In this document: positions 34,353 to 47,858 of the stretch, piece by piece
Numbering within the stretch: position 1 is the stretch's first letter
Layout: every line of letters starts with the position of its first letter
Assembly: GCA_013423385.1 (NCBI GenBank)
Contig: BLZA01000011.1
Span: 557,174 to 621,173, forward strand
Length of the DNA: 64,000 nucleotides
Direction of reading: 5' to 3'
Origin: Naganishia liquefaciens
Lineage: Eukaryota; Basidiomycota; Tremellomycetes; Filobasidiales; Filobasidiaceae
The notes under the pieces: model-generated
What the model was told of the DNA's origin: nothing
Seen by the model: only the letters and a program-made list of their open reading frames with translations
Databases searched by the model: none
Position numbers and translations under genes: made by a program

Positions 34353-37300
34353 ATGTCGTCAAGGTTCGTCTGAACCATGGGGAATAGCTCGGATATAGTT
34401 GTACTGATTGGTCCGTGGAATAGATTGGAACGCATTGTCGCTCTGCTAGACACAGGCTCATCGCCGGCCATCAGGCAGACCGCAGCGAAGCAGCTTGGAG
34501 ATATTGCTCAACGATTCTTTCCCGTCTCAGAAACGAGCACCGAACACGTCAAGAGAGACGAACGGTCGCCCGCGCAGCTTCATCATGCTCGAAGCCGGTA
34601 CGAAGACGGCTGGCGGAATTCCGTCGGACTTGTTTACCGTATTCTTCCGCTTCTGGCTTCGAAAAACATGGAAACCCGTTTAGCTGCCGTGAATGCACTC
34701 AATCACATTGCTGAGGCTGTTCCTCTATGGTTTCCTGAATCGTCGAGCTCGAGCAACGCGTCAGGCATGTCAACGCTTCCCTCAAGTACATCGACGCCAC
34801 AACAATCCTTTGAGGCTCTGGACATCGAAGCATTGGTCAAGAGCAGCAACAGAGTTGTCGATGCCGCTGAAGCCGTGAAAAGACAACGTTTTGGAAAGGC
34901 TGATGTCGAAACTGATGTTACCTCTGCGCAATCACGCTATTTGCACGAGCTCGGCATCGATTCTGCACTTCTCTCGAAAAGCGATAGCCTCAGCGATGTT
35001 GACGTTGATGATGAAATCGGCCAGGACGTCAAGATGCAAGCAGTTTCTTCCGGTAGGCCTCGTTCAAAAATGTCTGCCGGGTCTGCCGGAAGGTTTCGTA
35101 CGACGCGGTCTCCGATGAACAACTTGGCAGAAGAAGGACCGTCAAGGAAGAAGATAAAGTTGGAAAGCACATTGACGGCAACCCACGATCGCGACAATGA
35201 CGGCTGCGATCTTGATTCCTCAGGGTCCACCCGTCAAGCCCGACGTTCAGGCAGGCTGAAAGGGAGTAAATCCGAGGTGCAGTCTTTGTCTTTGCCTTCA
35301 TCACCATCAAAGACGGTACCAGCAAACACGGCGAAACAGGACGACATGTTTCAAGGCTTGAGCGGCAGACAAGTCATGGCCCTAAAGAGAAAGCTGAGGA
35401 TGAAGACGATTACCCTCGAGCAGGCGGGTGAAGAAGTTATGAAGTACGCTTTCTTGCTCGTGAAGCTGGCAATCTTGGGCTGATTCCGCGTTCCTTGTCC
35501 CGTCAGAATGAAATTCGGCGGCGAAACATCAAGCGCACCTCCCTCACCTCGATACGATCAGTCGCCGAGTCTCAGTGTCGCAGAGACAGGGAGCGCCGAT
35601 ATGTCCCCACGTCCACATTCAAACGGCGCATATTCCGATGGCAGAATAAAAATGGAGACAGATGATACTGTTGACCACGGAGAAAAGCGAGGAGTAACAT
35701 TACTCAAAGACGCACGAGCTCCGGATCCTGCGTCACATCTAGATCACAGTCATTCCATGTGGACTCCAATCATGCGAGACCTTGAAGGCCAATTACGACA
35801 TCCTGCATGGGAGACCCGACATGGCTCTGCGTTGGCCTTGCAAGACTTGATCCGCTTTCACGGTGAGACATACGGAATGGTGGACTACGAAACAGAAGCA
35901 GGGAATCTGCTGGCCCGGGAGCGGCATCTGGGATCAATGGCTGCAGCCCTTCTGGAGATGTTGGCCCTAGACAGGTTCGGCGACTTTGTCGGTGATCAGG
36001 TGGTCGCGCCCGTGCGCGAAGCCGGGAGTCAGGCTCTGGCCTGCTTACTTCGGCACTTGGGAATCGAGTCAATAGCAGCAGTCCACACATCGCTACTACG
36101 CATGATCATTCAAGACTGGAGTGCTGTTCCAAAGTCTGGCGACGCTATGACGAAGGGACGGTATGTTTGGGAGGTCAGGCATGCCGGTTTGCTAGGACTC
36201 AAATACGAGCTCGCGGTCCGACCTGATCTGATCACGGGCGACACAGTCATGGCGAACACATACATTGAAGGTGTTCTGCAAGGCAGTCTCTTGGGGTGAG
36301 TACGCCATCAACGTGCATACGCAGGCTCACTGATCCGACATCTGCATTCAGCCTTGTTGATACTGACGACGATGTTCGAGCAGTAGCTGCTGCGTGTTTG
36401 CTGCCAGTTGCCGAGACATTGAGCGAGAAGCTATCTTCTGCGGATCTGGAAAGACTGCTCCGCGCGCTGTGGGACACCTTTCTGGACGATTGCGACGAAC
36501 TTAACAGCTCCGTGGCGTCGGTGATGGAGCTTTTGGGTATGTCGCGGATGTTTCAGCTTATAGGTGACTTCCGTGAAATTCACCGCATGTTTACAGGCCG
36601 CTTACTAGCTACGCCAAACGTGGTCAGCCTTTACGCCGAGAAGCCAGCTGGAGTGTATGTCTTGACTCTTTACTATACTTTACAACGCAAATGACATGAC
36701 TAATATCGATCATTCTGATAGTGAATCGCTTCCTGCACTAATTCCACGGATTTATCCCTACTTCCGACACCCGATCACTACTGTTAGACTATCCGTCGTA
36801 CGCACAATCTCGTCACTCTTGCGCCAGGAGAGGCTGCCGCGGGCCTGGATTACACCTCAAACAATGCATTTGATATATCGAAACATTCTACTGGAACAAC
36901 GCGAAGGTGTCCGGGATCTCAGCCTTCAAGCCTGGAGCCATGCTCTTGTAGCCATTGTCAGCGCGAACGCATACAACAACTGCATCGAGCCAAACATACA
37001 GGAATGGTTTGCTCTTGCTCTCAAGCCGACTATTCTGGGGTATGATGCCAAGACATTCGTCAAGGCCGAAGTTGGCTTTAGCAAGAATTCGGATGCCCAT
37101 GATATTGATAAAGGCGTCATGACTCCCGATTTCAGCCTTGTAGACGAAACCCTTGTCTTCCGCAATCGCGTAGACGCGGTCATCGCTCTCGCTCAGATCG
37201 CGTCCTTGGCTTACAGCGACGTAAGTGCCATGGAAGAATTACTGTTGCGGAAATTGATTTCCCTCCGACTCGCCTCAGGCCATTTTTGGGGACTTACTCT

Positions 37301-40300
37301 CAAGCTTTTTGGCCTCTACAAGCTCGCATCAATTGACTTTATGCGGCGTACTCTTGCAGGAATGGGTGCAAGAAAGTACCAAGAGTCCACAGGAGCGGGC
37401 GAAATTCGCGAGTCGTCTCGCTGACAACGGTCGGATCGTGACCGCTTTGGCCAATCTGACAGAGCGCTCCTCCCCCGAAACGTATTACGAATCCGAGCAA
37501 GACCTTGCCGTCATCAAAAAGGAAATGGCGATCATCTGTGATCTTGTCGGGGGCTCTGCAGACGCCTTGCGCCGGGAAAAAATAGTCTCTGGAACCGCAA
37601 ATTTGCCGGATATCAAAAGCTTTTTGCAAGAATCTTTTGACGATCTTCTCAAGGCATCGTCCCGAAGAGCGGCCATGCGTCAACAACTTGCGGACAGGAA
37701 AGGCGGTCTGGACGTAGCTTTGTTGCGATTCGAATGGGTGCAGAAAGAATTGGATAACCGGGTTGGAACATCAGCTGCAGCAGCCTTGATTTGGATGAAA
37801 GTGACCCCTCAACGACTGAATCCAATTATCCAGAACGTGATGAAGGGTATCAAGGTAAGCTATCATCGCGCTGAAGTGCGACCGTGAAGCATTTACACGG
37901 TTATCGCAGGGCGAAGGCAATCCCGATATGCAAGTAAGGGCGGCGAAGGCTATCGCCGTACTCATCGAAAACTGTCAGGACCCGACAACACCATTGGCGA
38001 AGAATCCAACGGCGAAAATCATCAATAATCTTACCAGTCTTCTCTGTCAAGATCCCCTGCGCGCGCCTGCATACAAAGAGTTGCTCAAATTCTCCGGCAT
38101 CTACGTTCTGGAAGAAGAGAAGCAAGCTTTGGAGAGCAAGAGGATCTCAAAATCCTCCACGCAGATTGCGGACGTGACTTTCGTCAACTCGGATGATGGA
38201 GCTCGTGCGAGTGACGGCGCGGCGCGGGCACTACAGGCACTCTCCTTACGTTTCAATGACGACGTCTTCGAAAAGCTTCCCCGCCTCATGGAAGTTGCCA
38301 GCACCGCTCTGAGCAAGGAACGGGATTTCAGTAAGCATTCCATGCGTTCCCGTACACTGCATCATACTCACATGCTATACCTTTTTACCGATCAACAGAC
38401 AAATTTTCGGATCAAGACGGTCAGGATATCATCGATTGCTTTGCCGTCTTACAAGCTCTGTTGCCATTCCTCTCCGCCGGAGTCTTTGATCATATCTGCG
38501 CGTTGTTCCCGTCGATTTTGACTATACTGCGCTCTCCGTTTGCGATACTGCGCAACCGTGCGGCCAAGACGCTAGCGACCGCATGCGAAGTTATGCCGAC
38601 TTCTGGCATGCTGTTCACGATCGAAAATGTCATTCCACTCCTTGACGATGCCCGGAGCGAGACGAATCGCATGGGAGCGATCGAGGCTATTCACTGTGAG
38701 TCAATCCGCTCTTCCTGGTACCTCAGACCTCGCTTGTTAACAATTAGGGCTTGCCGCTTCGGCGCCTTGTAGGTATTGTGCAGAAGCTCGAGATCAGGAT
38801 TCTCCCGTATATCTTGTTCTTAGTGATTCCAGTCCTTGGGCGCATGACAGATAGTTCCACAGATGTGCGACTGGTAGCAACCAATATTTTTGCAACCCTA
38901 GTCAAGCTCATCCCGTTAGAAGTGAGCATCCACAGAGAACCAAGACAAGGGAAAAACTAAGTATCATCGTTCAATAGGAGGGAATCCCAGATCCGGAAGG
39001 CCTGCCGTCTCATCTTTTAACGAAAAGAGAAACTGAGAGGGAGTTCCTGCAGCAGCTGCTCAACAATCGCAAAGTGGAACCTTATACCATGCCTGTCTCC
39101 ATCAAGGCAGACCTGCGCCCTTACCAGCGAGATGGCGTGAGCTGGCTAGCTTTCTTGGCCAAATACCAGCTTCACGGTATCCTATGCGATGGTGAGCCGA
39201 CTCAGCGATACCTAGGTATACTCGCTAACATATCATTGAAAGACATGGGCTTAGGGAAGAGTTTACAGACGATCTGCATCGTGTCCAGCAAACATCACGA
39301 GCGGCGCGTATCCCGAGGTAGCGGAGCGAAAGAGGTTTCCGACTTGCCATCTCTCATCGTTTGCCCCCCTACCTTGATCGGGCACTGGTATCACGAGATA
39401 TTAAAGTTTGCGGACAATCTGAAGCCTTTCAAGTATTTCGGATCCAGTAAAGAACGTGAGGCACTGCGCCGGCACTTCAGCAAGCACGACGTTATCATCA
39501 CGTCATACGAGGTCGTCCGAGCAGACGTGGAGGTCTTGAGACGCATTCCTTTCCTCTATTGCGTACTCGATGAGGGACACATCATCAAGAATGGCAAGAG
39601 CAAACTCAGCATGGCCATCAAGGCCCTCCAAAGCAATCATCGAGTGATCCTCTCCGGTACCCCGATTCAGAACAATGTCCTGGAACTGTGGAGTCTCTTT
39701 GACTTTTTGATGCCAGGCTTCCTCGGTTCCGAAAAGGTATTTAACGAGAGGTTTTCGAAACCTATTCTTGCCAATCGAGATGCAAAGGCTACTGCACGGC
39801 AAGCAGAGGCGGGTAAGTTTGTGTGCAATGCCTTTCAGTAAAGTGTGATTGCTTACCGACTCTTTGATTTCAGCTACTCTCGCCCTGGACGCTTTGCACA
39901 AACAGGTTTTGCCTTTCCTCCTTCGTCGGCTCAAGGAAGATGTTCTGGACGATCTTCCCCCGAAAATCATCCAAGACTACTATTGTGAATTGTCCAACGT
40001 TCAAAAGCTGCTTTACGAAGAGTTCCACGCGTCGCGAGCGGCGAAAGAATCCCAAGAGGTCATCACCAGTACCGCCAGTGCAGACACTAACCCCGGTGAG
40101 CCACAGCGACACGTTTTCCAGACACTGCAATTCTTGCGGAAGCTGTGCAACCACCCCCTGCTGGCCGTCAATCGAGATGTCGCAACCTACCAACGCAAGG
40201 TGGAAACGGCATGGCTGAATGACAAAGAACACACGCCGAGAGACGCTCGCGATCTTGCTCACTGTCCTAAACTTGTCGCCTTGAGGTGAGTTTCCCAAAG

Positions 40301-41158
40301 TCGTCAGCTGCGTCAATCCTGAGGATTGAATCTTTGACAGACAACTCCTTCTTGAATGCGGTATCGGCCGTTCTCCCGGTGATACACCTGACGCGTCTCT
40401 GGAAGCCGGCGCGACAGCCGATCATCGTGTCCTCGTATTCGCCCAGACGAAAGACATGTTGGATGTCATCCAGACCGAGCTATTCAGCAAACTCATGCCC
40501 AGCGTGAGCTATATGCGCCTGGACGGTTCCACCGATGCCATGCAGCGGCATGATATCGTACAAACGTTCAACAACGATCCGAGTATCGATGTCCTTCTCT
40601 TGACCACGAGCATTGGCGGTCTTGGCTTGACATTGACGGGAGCGGACACGGTCATCTTTATGGATCATGATTGGAATCCCATGAAGGACGCCCAAGCCAT
40701 GGATCGGGCTCATCGTATTGGCCAGAAGAAGGTTGTGAATGTGTATCGGTTGATTACCAGGGGCACGTTGGAAGAGAAGATCATGAGGTGTGTGCTGCTC
40801 ACTTTGAGATTCCGAGCAATAGCTAAGAATTTCTCTTTCCTCGGCACAGCTTACAGAAGTTCAAGTTGAACATTGCGAATACGGTCGTCAATGAGCAGAA
40901 TTCTGGACTGGACTCAATGAATACGGACCAGGTGCTGGACCTCTTCAACGCTGATACCGGCGACGCAGAACGATCAAGTGGATCTGCGAAAGAAGGAGGA
41001 GCAATGACGAGAAATCAGATTCTTGATGTGTAAGTATTGGACGGCCTCTCATTCGCATGCGAACTGAACCTCTGTCCATCGTCGCCAGGTTACAGGACCT
41101 TCCAGCAGAGGAGGAATACGAGAACCTCTCGCTCGACACCTTCTTGTCCAAGCAATGA
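34353..41158 (+). CDS. MOT1: TBP-displacing Snf2-family ATPase Mot1/BTAF1
   Basis: Nuclear ATPase that removes TATA-binding protein from DNA. The true start is probably ATG at 34353 with a 60-nt intron right after MSS: this gives MSSRLERIVALLDTGSSPAI, the conserved N-terminus, whereas ATG 34377 lies inside the intron. HEAT repeats follow for over 1,000 residues (LRHPAWETRHGSALALQDLI, WEVRHAGLLGLKYELAVRPD, DDVRAVAAACLLPVAETLSE, MQVRAAKAIAVLIENCQDPT). The Snf2 core has LRPYQRDGVSWLAFLAKYQL, CDDMGLGKSLQTICIV (Walker A), VLDEGHIIKNGKSKLS (DEGH box), ILSGTPIQNNVLELWSLFDF, LRRLKEDVLDDLPPKIIQDY, VSYMRLDGSTDAMQRHDIVQ, SIGGLGLTLTGADTVIFMDH and MDRAHRIGQKKVVNVYRLIT. It ends LPAEEEYENLSLDTFLSKQ-stop. 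It is the longest gene here, roughly 1,900-2,000 residues, with about a dozen introns. Confidence 0.96.
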
Positions 41159-41751
41159 GAGCTATGTTTCGGCTGTGCTGTACAATGTAGACGCTGTAAC
41201 TGTCTTCAATGGGCAACCATGTGAAGACGTGATGACGGAACGATATTTGCCTGCCTGCGAGCTCCAGATAACTCGACGACATTGGCTGACGTGTGCGGGT
41301 GGCCGCCGCTGGTTGAGTCACCATCTATCCCCTCCACCGCGCTCCCCCTCATGTGACGGCGCGCAGATGGCTTGCTCGCTCAACTCTGGCCTCGCTCGCT
41401 CGCTCCGGACGGGTGACACCGCCGGGCGATATCGTTTGAGTCCGTGCGGGGATCTGCAGCTCGCTACAAACACAACAACAACAGTCACCCGCTCCTCGTC
41501 CTCGTCGTCGTCGCCATCGCCGTCGTCGTCGTTGACTGGACTCACTCGCTCGACGTTGCACGAAAGAACGCTCGGCTGCAGACATCGACTCGAGCTCACC
41601 TGCGACGACTCGCGCGGCCACCCCCCCCCTCTTCACCTGCCTCGAATCGGCGTCGAGGGCTTCCCGCTCGTTATCACTTCGGCAACTTGAACAGGAACGA
41701 CTCTCCTCGCTCGTGAAACGGCCTCTCTGTCAGGAACACTGCCAACCTATC
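41159..41751. promoter_or_regulatory. MCM1 promoter and leader
   Basis: About 590 bp, C-rich on the plus strand, with repeated GCTCGCTCG motifs (41380-41405) and a (TCG/GTC) tract. Open frames across it on both strands come from low complexity. Confidence 0.5.
41493..41533. repeat. GTC/TCG trinucleotide tract in the MCM1 leader
   Basis: CCTCGTCCTCGTCGTCGTCG and following CCGTCGTCGTCGTTG form a short, impure triplet microsatellite upstream of the MCM1 start. Confidence 0.85.
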
Positions 41752-44272
41752 ATGGCTTTCGTACAACAGACTTCACTCCACCAAGATGGCTTGGACGATG
41801 ATCCGAACCAATCCTTCGACGCTAGCTCGTATATCAACGATGACGGCGATTCGCCAGAACCGTTTGATAACCTCGGCGCAGACCCGTTATCCAGTGGAAC
41901 CGATAGCGGGGTTCACGATATCATGCACGATATGGACAACGAGAATGGAATGAATCACTTCCTCAAGCATGCAAGCTCGGGCAATCCAGGTGACATTACC
42001 TTCGTTTCGGATAATCTCGCTGGAGGCGAAACGTCATTTGACGATGGATTGGCGACAATGGCACCGGACATGCATCTCAACCGTGGTCAAGCCCTGGAAG
42101 GGAGCTACAGGATTACCGGTCTCAGTGCCGAGGAATCTAGCAATCAGCTGCACACTCTCGACAATGAAACTCTCGAAGACCCGCCGAACGAAAACATTGG
42201 AACCATGTCAGGCAGCGACATGACACCGCGCGCTGTGAAGACCGGTATCAAGGCGGGATCTCGCTCGCTGGATCACCAACGCTATGCTGCAGCCATGCAG
42301 CAGCACCATCATGCTGGGAACACCTTATATTCTGCTGCGTTACAGCCGGGCAGGAGGGAGGATGGAGTGGAAGCGTCAATCTCACCGCCGCAACCGGCTG
42401 CCGGAGAAGATACGCTGGCTCCGGCATTAGCATCGACTACTCCTCTTCAGAGACTGATGCAAACATCTTCAGACGCATCCGGCGCAACCTCTGCACTTTA
42501 CGCCAACATCAACGTCAAACGGGAACCTACTGAGAACGGGACGAGCCATTTCTACACCGAACCTTCGGATCCGGCTCCGAGTACCGCCACAGGAGTGCCT
42601 CTGCAGATCAGGCCATTCGAGCAGTTTGAGGCAGATGAGACTGGCCAAGATGACGATGACGATGAAGGCAAGCATAATCTACTTTGCTGTCCCTGCATCT
42701 TATTATTACGGTACTAACGCTGCATTTATAGCCCCTGACTTTGCCATGCAAGGCGGTTTGCAGGACCATAACTTGCCCTCAGCTGAGGAGCGCAGCTCCG
42801 ACTCCAGTGGGGCCGAGAGTAGAAAGCAGAAGAGGTCGGACAAGGGCAAAGGGAAGGAGTCGTCTTCCGGGCTGGAAGTCGATGACGTAGAGGGGGGCAT
42901 GAATCCGGAACTTGATACGGCGGGAGATGGCGATATGGATGACGAAAACGCGCGACGCAAAATCAAGATTGAATATATCGAAGACAAGTCGAGACGGCAT
43001 ATCACGTTCAGCAAGCGGAAAGCAGGTATCATGAAAAAGGTAAGATTCTCTTTGAACCCAAATACGCCTATCCTTATCCGTCTCGTATTCAGGCCTACGA
43101 ATTGTCTATTCTAACGGGGACACAAGTCCTGCTGCTAGTAGTCTCGGAAACGGGATTGTGCTATACATACACGACCCCTAAGATGTCGCCAATGGTAACC
43201 CAGCCCGCGGGACAGCAGCTGATTCAGGTGAGCATTGAACGCCGTCTGCGTGCCACATATATATAATAGGTGATTGACTTCATATATACTTTATCAGTCG
43301 TGCCTGAACGCGCCTGAAGGGTATGGACCGGACGGCGAAGTTCTAAAACTACCCTCGGCTCCTTCGGGAAGTAAAAAGGACAAGAATGAGCTTGCGATTC
43401 GCCCTCTCAAGTTGAACGCCGAAGAGCTGAAGAATCTGGCTGCGGCTTCCGCGTCTGCATCCGATCCCACCACACCCAAAAAGAAGAAGCCAGGCAAACC
43501 TACATTGGAGGGTAAAGAGGGTAAACCTGGCGGAGCAGCCGCAGCCCAGAATAGAAGAAGGGCGAGCGAAAAAGTCAAACGAGCAGCGAGCGGGGCAGCC
43601 AAAAAGGGGGGCCGGGTTGCGTCGGACGGCAATCCTGGCACGACAGGAGCCAGACCTTATCGCGAACATGACATGGACATGCAGCACCCACCGCCAGTAC
43701 CGCCTTTGCCACCTGGCATTCGCGCGAAATCGAATGGTTCTAGCAGTAATGGACAAACAATAATGTCTCAACACGCCTCTCAGCCGGAAGTTCAGCCAGG
43801 CGTATCTCTCGTCTCCCCGATATCAGCGGTATTCCCAAGTTCGCATCATCATCCAGGTCATCATCTCCATCAGCAACAGCCGCAACATCACCCTCCACAC
43901 GAATATTCCGAATTTCATTCCCACCAGAATACAGGAGCCAACCAGCATTATTATCAGGCGCAAGCGGTCTCTATGCCTCAATCTCAATCAAGTCAGAGTA
44001 ATGGACTAGTGCCCGTCCAAATCAACTACTCTTATCCCACTCAGAATACCCAGTACATCGATCCCTCTGGCGCAGCCTTGCATTCGCAACAGTTGCAACG
44101 TCGACAGTCGCAACATCAATCCATGTCGCATGCCACACACTCTGGGGAGTCGCATACGCAGGCTCATCAGCAATACGCCTCAGGCCTGGTGGAAGTGCAA
44201 CATTATAGCGTGAATCCTCCGCATGCTGGTCAGATGATTGCCGGTCCAATAAGCATGGGCGGACAGATATAA
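41752..44272 (+). CDS. MCM1: MADS-box transcription factor Mcm1/SRF type
   Basis: DNA-binding regulator of the SRF class, controlling cell-type and cell-cycle genes. A long acidic N-terminal region (MAFVQQTSLHQDGLDDDPNQ...) precedes the MADS domain, which is RRKIKIEYIEDKSRRHITFS then KRKAGIMKK, an intron, then AYELSILTGTQVLLLVVSET and GLCYTYTTPKMSPMVTQPAG. KIEYIEDKSRRHITFSKRK and TGTQVLLLVVSETG are the SRF/Mcm1 hallmarks and exclude the MEF2/Rlm1 class. The C-terminal half is rich in Gln, His and Pro (HHHPGHHLHQQQPQHHPPHE) and ends MIAGPISMGGQI-stop, typical of an activation region. Four or so introns in the central part. The N-terminal acidic extension is much longer than in S. cerevisiae Mcm1. 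Confidence 0.93.
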
Positions 44273-44527
44273 ACGACTGTTCAGGCCAGAGCACAAGGAC
44301 CACAGTGTATTCCTAGACGATCTATTTGTATTTCACCTTGTCTTTGCTTTCGCAGTTGTATTCTCTCGTCGCACTCGTTAGCACGACATGTTTGTATCTC
44401 ATAGTTCTCACTTGTCGCGTTCCAGTAATAATCATCGCCTTGCCATACTTCCTTTGCAGCCAACGCGCTACACCAGACGCTTCATCGACCTGTCAGGCGG
44501 ACTTCCAACAACGGCTTGATCTTTGCA

Positions 44528-47500
44528 CTAAAAGACATTCACGTAAGGACGGCCTTCGCCCCTGACCGCCTTCACGGTTGCTTGCAAAGCGAAAGGGTCA
44601 CCCTCGAATGCGACCCAACTTGCAGCGCTCGGCGAGCCTTCCGTGAAACCCAGCAATTCTCGCAAGTTGGTGCTGACCAGGTCCAAGGCACTGGCCTTGC
44701 TGAATATACCGGCGCTGTTGGTATATTCCCATGCCATTTCGAGACGAGTGTTACGTGCCATCTATACATATATGCACTTTAGTCGAATTTACTTCGGGTC
44801 TGGAGTATCCTGCTTACCCATTCCTCATTGATGCCTAGTCCAACCTTGACTCCGTGAGATGTCAAATACGCCGGCAAAGACGAGTTTGTCAAAGGCAACC
44901 CAGGTAAGACACGTCGTTGATCCCAGGTGGACGGTAAGCTTCGAGGGGGGTTGACGATAACGCCGACATTCGCTTTGGCGATATCGTGAGCAATGAGCCA
45001 AGCTTCGGCTGCGCCTTCAAAGACCATCTTCATGCCCGGGGCAACTTCTTTTTTCAAATGAAGGAGTGAAGCCATCAGGTCCACACGGTTCACCGCGACA
45101 ACCAAAGGGATGTCGCCTCGCGCAATCTTTCGGAAGTATCGCTGCAGCTCTGATTTTTCAGCTTCACCAAGTAGCAGCTTTCGGAGGATGCCGACAACGG
45201 TCGAGGTTGACAGCTTTGCTTTTTCCGAAACCTTGATGTGCATCGCCGTTTCTCGCTGGAGTATGCCTCCATCCAACGGGTGTCGTGCCGCAGGGTCGTA
45301 CGCGTAAGATATTCCGCCAAAGACACCGGACTCGATAGGATGAGCGACGCCCTGGGTGACACCATATTTGTATGCGATCAGTTGATCCCTGGGAAGCAAA
45401 ATAGATGAATAACCGGGTACCGATATCTACTCGAACCTTGTGCTCACTTTTGTTCAAACAGTGCTCCATCGGCGCCCTTCGAGACGACAGAGCTCAAGTA
45501 CGCGTTCGACTCCGAGAAGACGTCGGGGATCTTGCCGTCTGTAGTCGAAGGCTCTTGTCGGATCTCCATCAGACCGAGATAAGAGCCGTAAGTGAGCATG
45601 CCTGCCGTAATCGCTCCGCCCTTGAGATCGATAATGTCAAAGCTGTCCTCAGCGTCGAGAGGACAGTGTCCGACGCAATCGATCTGACCTTCGATGACAA
45701 TCACTCGCTTTTGCTGAAGATCACTTCCCGCAAGCGTGACTTCTTTGATACCATCGTCGGACTGGAGATAGGTGGAGGAGACCCCAGTGAAAATGACATT
45801 TCGAACATTCTTGTCGCTTCGGAGAGGAGGATCGCCCCGAGTCTCGAGCGCCTGCTTCCAGCCGTTTGCACTACCGGCCGGGGGTACATCCTGCAACTGT
45901 GACTTCGACAGAGTGTGAGGATCGTCCAGCTGTGCAATACCGTCGATGTAGACCTGCACCGGCCGAGCGCCTAGCTGAAGAGGCATAGAATCCCAGACGA
46001 CAATATCGGCATCAAAGCCCTGTCCGATCCTGCCCATTCGGTGGTCGAGTCCTAGCGCCTTGGCGGGATTGACCGTCACCGTCTTCAAGGCGGAAGACAT
46101 GTTGAGGCCGTACATGTATGTCTGTTGCGCTTCGAAGAGCAGGTATTGCGAATTTAGAACGGGATGATCCGAAACGCAAGTTGTCATGATGCCATTCTCA
46201 GTAAGAATGTACGGGGCATACTCGCTGCCGCGGAACGATTCCAGCTTGTATCGGGCGTTTGTAGCAAAGATTGCTGCGGCAGGCGGTCCTCCGAAGAATT
46301 GCTTCAGTCTGGGAATGGTCAAGTAGGCTTCGTGTGCGTGATGGATGGTGGAGATGTGGAACCTGAACTGGTTCGTCAGTTGAGCCAAATTATTGTAATC
46401 TACGGTCTCGTAGGAGTGCGAGTTGCTGTAGAATACTTTATTAGACCTTGGAATGTGACATGGAGGATGTCACTGACACGTTGACTCTGCCTCGCAATAT
46501 GTCGACAAGGAGTTCCTTGGAGAGATCGTCCGGGAATTCGGCAGTATTGTCGGAACCCTTGGCACACCAGTCGTCCTGAGCTTGCTTGAGCTGCGAAGCT
46601 TCCTCTAGGTTTTTGCGTAGGTGCCACAACGAATCCAGACGGGTCTGAGAAAACACTCGACTAGGGTTCTCTCTACGAAATAAAGTGGACAGTCAGGAAA
46701 CATGCCGTCATTTGCGGGGACGACTAGAGCTTACCCAAAGGCTGTTTTAACAAATCTTTTGTACCCAGTCCGGACAAAAGATTGGTTTCCAGTGCCGTCG
46801 TAGACGAACGGAGGCTCGACTTGAAGTGCAGCGGGGCTGTCGATCTCGGTCTTTCGGAGCTTAATCACGAATGCCTGACCACCCATCGAGGTGGCACTAC
46901 CAGGCAAAATCAGGTTGGTGGTAATTCCTCCAGAGATGATGAGAGGAGCGGCAAGGTCATGAGTGTTCAGTCCGTTGATTGACATCAGGTATGGGTTGAC
47001 GTCCCCGGCTACCGAGTTGGTGTCATCTGAACCTTGAAGACTGGGCGACGCATCGACGCCAGCATGAGAATGCCTGGATCACAGCACAATGGGGTTAGCA
47101 TTGGCAGTTAGTCGGTGATATTTGGCTCACATGTCGATGATTCCTGGGGTGATCCAGCGACCTTCTACATCGACCTCCTTGACTCCTTGATCCAGAATCT
47201 CGCGCTGCACGTCTTTGGCCGTTCCCACCGAGACGACAACGCCTCCCTTCAGGTAAATCGAAGCACCAAACAAGATTTCCTCGCCGTCATTGCCTCCCGT
47301 CCATACCGTTGCGTTCTTGAGCAAGACCGGCTTGGCATTGTACGGCTCGAACCGGTCACTGACGGTTCTGTTGACCCTGAAGTGCGTCGTGTCTGGAGGC
47401 ATGAGCTTGATCGCTTCGCATTTAGCTAGACCGCGCTTGACGACTTCGGAAACTTCGCTTTTCGAGTGGCCGCCTAATTGCGGTAGATGGAAGCCATAGG

Positions 47501-47687
47501 TAACGGTATACAGGGCGAGAGCGGCCAACGCGAGGCACTTGGCTGCATTGGGAAGCAATCCGGCTCGAGACTTGGGTGGATGGTCCTTGGTCGTGTTTGG
47601 AATGGGCAGAGACTCGGCCTTTCCCGTAGGATCCTGCTCCCCGGCTTGGCCGAGATGAATCGGACCTCTTTTGTAAACAGTGGACAT
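44528..47687 (-). CDS. Membrane-anchored amidohydrolase-superfamily protein
   Basis: Predicted type II membrane protein with an extracytosolic metal-dependent hydrolase domain; in fungal annotation such proteins are often filed as carbohydrate esterase family 9, but the substrate is unknown. MSTVYKRGPIHLGQAGEQ leads to one hydrophobic helix (CLALAALALYTVTYGF). The domain shows VLLKNATVWTGGNDGEEILF, VEGRWITPGIIDM then HSHAGVDASPSLQG (H-x-H metal site), HDLAAPLIISGGITTNLILP, FHISTIHHAHEAYLTIPRLK, TTCVSDHPVLNSQ (Asp), ALKTVTVNPAKALGLDHRMG and IGQGFDADIVVWDSMPLQLG. A second region repeats some of this theme (GGAITAGMLTYGSYLGLMEI; IVNPPRSLPSTWDQRR; LEMAWEYTNSAGIFSKASAL), so the protein is longer than single-domain relatives. 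It ends GRPYVNVF-stop. Confidence 0.8.
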
Positions 47688-47858
47688 GGTGACACGGACG
47701 AGCTGCAACGGTGAAGGACTTGGTGCATCATCCCCCTTGCGTTGACTATATACCCGTCGGACTTGGCCATCTCCGCATGGACCGCGATCGCAGCGTTTCG
47801 GCTCTGCCCGATGCCATCCTGCCCGTGCCAGATATAGCTTGGATACCAACCCCTCTCG

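Noticed and set aside
34377-34420. MOT1 start at ATG 34377 (MGNSSDIVVLIGPWN)
   Set aside because: This stretch behaves as a 60-nt intron; splicing from ATG 34353 gives the conserved MSSRLERIVALLDTG start.
41037-41690. 217-codon plus-strand open frame between MOT1 and MCM1
   Set aside because: It overlaps the last MOT1 exons in another frame and then runs through Ser/Arg-coding triplet repeats; no protein features.
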